A DNA stretch of 64,000 nucleotides, taken from an uncultured bacterium. Lineage in GTDB: Bacteria > Verrucomicrobiota > Lentisphaeria > Victivallales > UBA1829. The notes under the pieces were generated by a model, which had not been told where the DNA came from, did no database searches, and saw only the letters and a program-made list of their open reading frames with translations. Positions 63,161 to 64,000 of the stretch are shown piece after piece. How positions within the stretch are numbered: the stretch's first letter is position 1; every line of letters starts with the position of its first letter. The DNA lies in contig CACYZF010000001.1 of assembly GCA_902778895.1 (NCBI GenBank), forward strand, positions 1-64,000. The letters run 5' to 3'. A program made the translations under genes and the position numbers.

Positions 63161-63775
63161 ATGAAACTGAAACATGCACTTATGCTCGCCGCGTCCGCCG
63201 TCCTGTCCGCCGTTGCATTCCTCGCCTGCAACTGCGATGGGAATTCCTGCTCCGACGATGCGTCCTCGAAGGACGCCGCGAAGGTGAAACCGCTGGTGGT
63301 GTACTGGACCTGGTCCGACACGCACAACACCAAGGTCGTCGCCGAAATGCTCCAGCAGAAGACCGGCGCGGACATCGCCCTGATCGAAATGGTCACGCCG
63401 TATCCGAACGACTTCGGCAGCGTCATGCAGCTCGGCCAGCGCGACCTCCAGCAGGCGAAAGCCCCGGCGATCAAGGAAATGAACCTCGACCTCTCCAAGT
63501 ACGATCCGATCTACGTTGGCACCCCGATCTGGTTCTCCACCTATGCGCCGCCGGTCCGCACGTTCCTCCAGTCCTATGACTTCAAGGGCAAGACCGTCGC
63601 GCTCTTCTGCACGCACGGACAGGGCAACCCGGCCACGTTCAAGTATCTCTCCGACGCGAAGACCGCCGTCCCCGCGATCAACTTCTTCCCCGAAGTCTTC
63701 GCGCACAAGGGCACGGAAGCCGCGAACGCCGGTCCCGCCCTCGATGCATGGATCCAGAAGGTCTCCGCGAAGTAA
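63161..63775 (+). CDS. Exported flavodoxin-like lipoprotein
   Basis: 204 residues. A lipoprotein signal peptide ends in a lipobox with C23 (AFLAC-N). A short Ser/Asp/Lys linker leads to a flavodoxin fold (from about residue 43: VVYWTWSDTHNTKVVAEML as the FMN phosphate loop region, YDPIYVGTPIWFSTYAPPVR as the 60s loop, CTHGQGNP as the 90s loop). Flavodoxins are normally cytoplasmic, so an outer- or inner-membrane-anchored form implies periplasmic flavin electron transfer. It has its own promoter and terminator. A second flavoprotein gene follows. Confidence 0.85.
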   Translation: MKLKHALMLAASAVLSAVAFLACNCDGNSCSDDASSKDAAKVKPLVVYWTWSDTHNTKVVAEMLQQKTGADIALIEMVTPYPNDFGSVMQLGQRDLQQAKAPAIKEMNLDLSKYDPIYVGTPIWFSTYAPPVRTFLQSYDFKGKTVALFCTHGQGNPATFKYLSDAKTAVPAINFFPEVFAHKGTEAANAGPALDAWIQKVSAK

Positions 63776-63807
63776 GCCGGATCTTTTCCGAACCTTGAAT
63801 CTCTGCA

Positions 63808-63842
63808 GGCGGACCGGAGCGTTTTTCCGGCCCGCCTCTTTT
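63808..63842 (+). terminator. Terminator of the flavodoxin lipoprotein gene
   Basis: GGCGGACCGG (63808-63817) and CCGGCCCGCC (63827-63836) pair with one mismatch and are followed by TCTTTT. Confidence 0.8.
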
Positions 63843-63878
63843 CTTCCTTCAACCGTACCATCTGAAAGGAACCGCACC

Positions 63879-64000
63879 ATGCACGTGCTCCTGTTCAACG
63901 GCAGCCCGAACGCCGAAGGCTGCACCTTCACCGCGCTCAGCGAGATCGCTGACACGCTCAAGGCGGAAAACATCACGTCCGAAATCTTCCAGCTCGGGAA
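63879..64000 (+). CDS. Flavodoxin / NADPH-dependent FMN reductase-type protein, 5' part only
   Basis: ATG 63879 with AAAGGA upstream opens a frame that runs off the window after about 40 residues (MHVLLFNGSPNAEGCTFTAL). The start VLLFNGSPNAEGCT is the phosphate-binding loop of the NADPH-dependent FMN reductase / iron-sulfur flavoprotein family. There is no signal peptide, so it is probably cytoplasmic. It follows the exported flavodoxin and may be functionally linked. The rest is not visible. Confidence 0.8.
   Translation, partial: MHVLLFNGSPNAEGCTFTALSEIADTLKAENITSEIFQLG

Overview
The window looks like a chromosomal segment of a Gram-negative member of the Lentisphaerota (Victivallales type). 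The evidence is indirect. It carries secreted polysaccharide-degrading enzymes (GH51, GH97, a DUF5060/DUF4038-type hydrolase), solitary pseudopilin-like proteins with an FTLIELL-type N-terminus, a PSP1 protein, very large secreted proteins with AIDA-like and FG-GAP repeats, and KDO synthesis (KdsD). Coding DNA is GC-rich. Many promoters read close to TTGAAA-N17-TATAGT.

Layout. 1-4.8 kb: the tail of a carbohydrate-active protein, a GH51 arabinofuranosidase and a GH97 enzyme on +. 4.85-6.2 kb: an AT-richer stretch with tiny genes, hairpins and iteron-like repeats, next to tRNA-Arg(UCU). 6.7-25.9 kb: mostly housekeeping genes (TPR protein, mnmE, pyrF, purQ, rplU, purC, metX-metW-prmA, a very large membrane protein, tatA-tatC, a polyferredoxin with an internal twin-arginine motif, a DNA glycosylase, a BI-1 protein, kdsD), plus a secreted hydrolase. 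26-33 kb: a giant C39-like/AIDA/FG-GAP protein, an unrecognised secreted protein and an MscS channel. 33.2-35.9 kb: a low-GC accessory island bounded by inverted copies of a roughly 100-bp repeat, holding a Sel1 protein, a PD-(D/E)XK nuclease with an unrecognised N-terminal region, and upstream a strongly folded putative RNA. 36-44 kb: an exonuclease, glycogen phosphorylase and the glycine cleavage operon gcvT-H-PA-PB. 44-49 kb: a very large two-protease RTX protein interrupted by one in-frame TGA near its start. 49-64 kb: metY-dtd-dxr-rseP-ispG, two pseudopilins, PSP1, hisF-malic enzyme-panC, an NSS transporter with a lectin-like tail, an exported flavodoxin lipoprotein, and the start of a second flavoprotein.

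How the genes work together. metX and metY make homocysteine through O-acetylhomoserine. dxr and ispG are two MEP-pathway steps, and rseP lies between them. gcvTHP make the glycine cleavage system apart from its L protein. tatA-tatC are coupled translationally to an Fe-S protein that appears to use Tat. The points most worth following up are the folded RNA plus nuclease island, the TGA-interrupted dual-protease gene, the NapH/NapG-like fusion beside tatAC, and the transporter-lectin fusion. Two palindromic repeat families mark intergenic sites.
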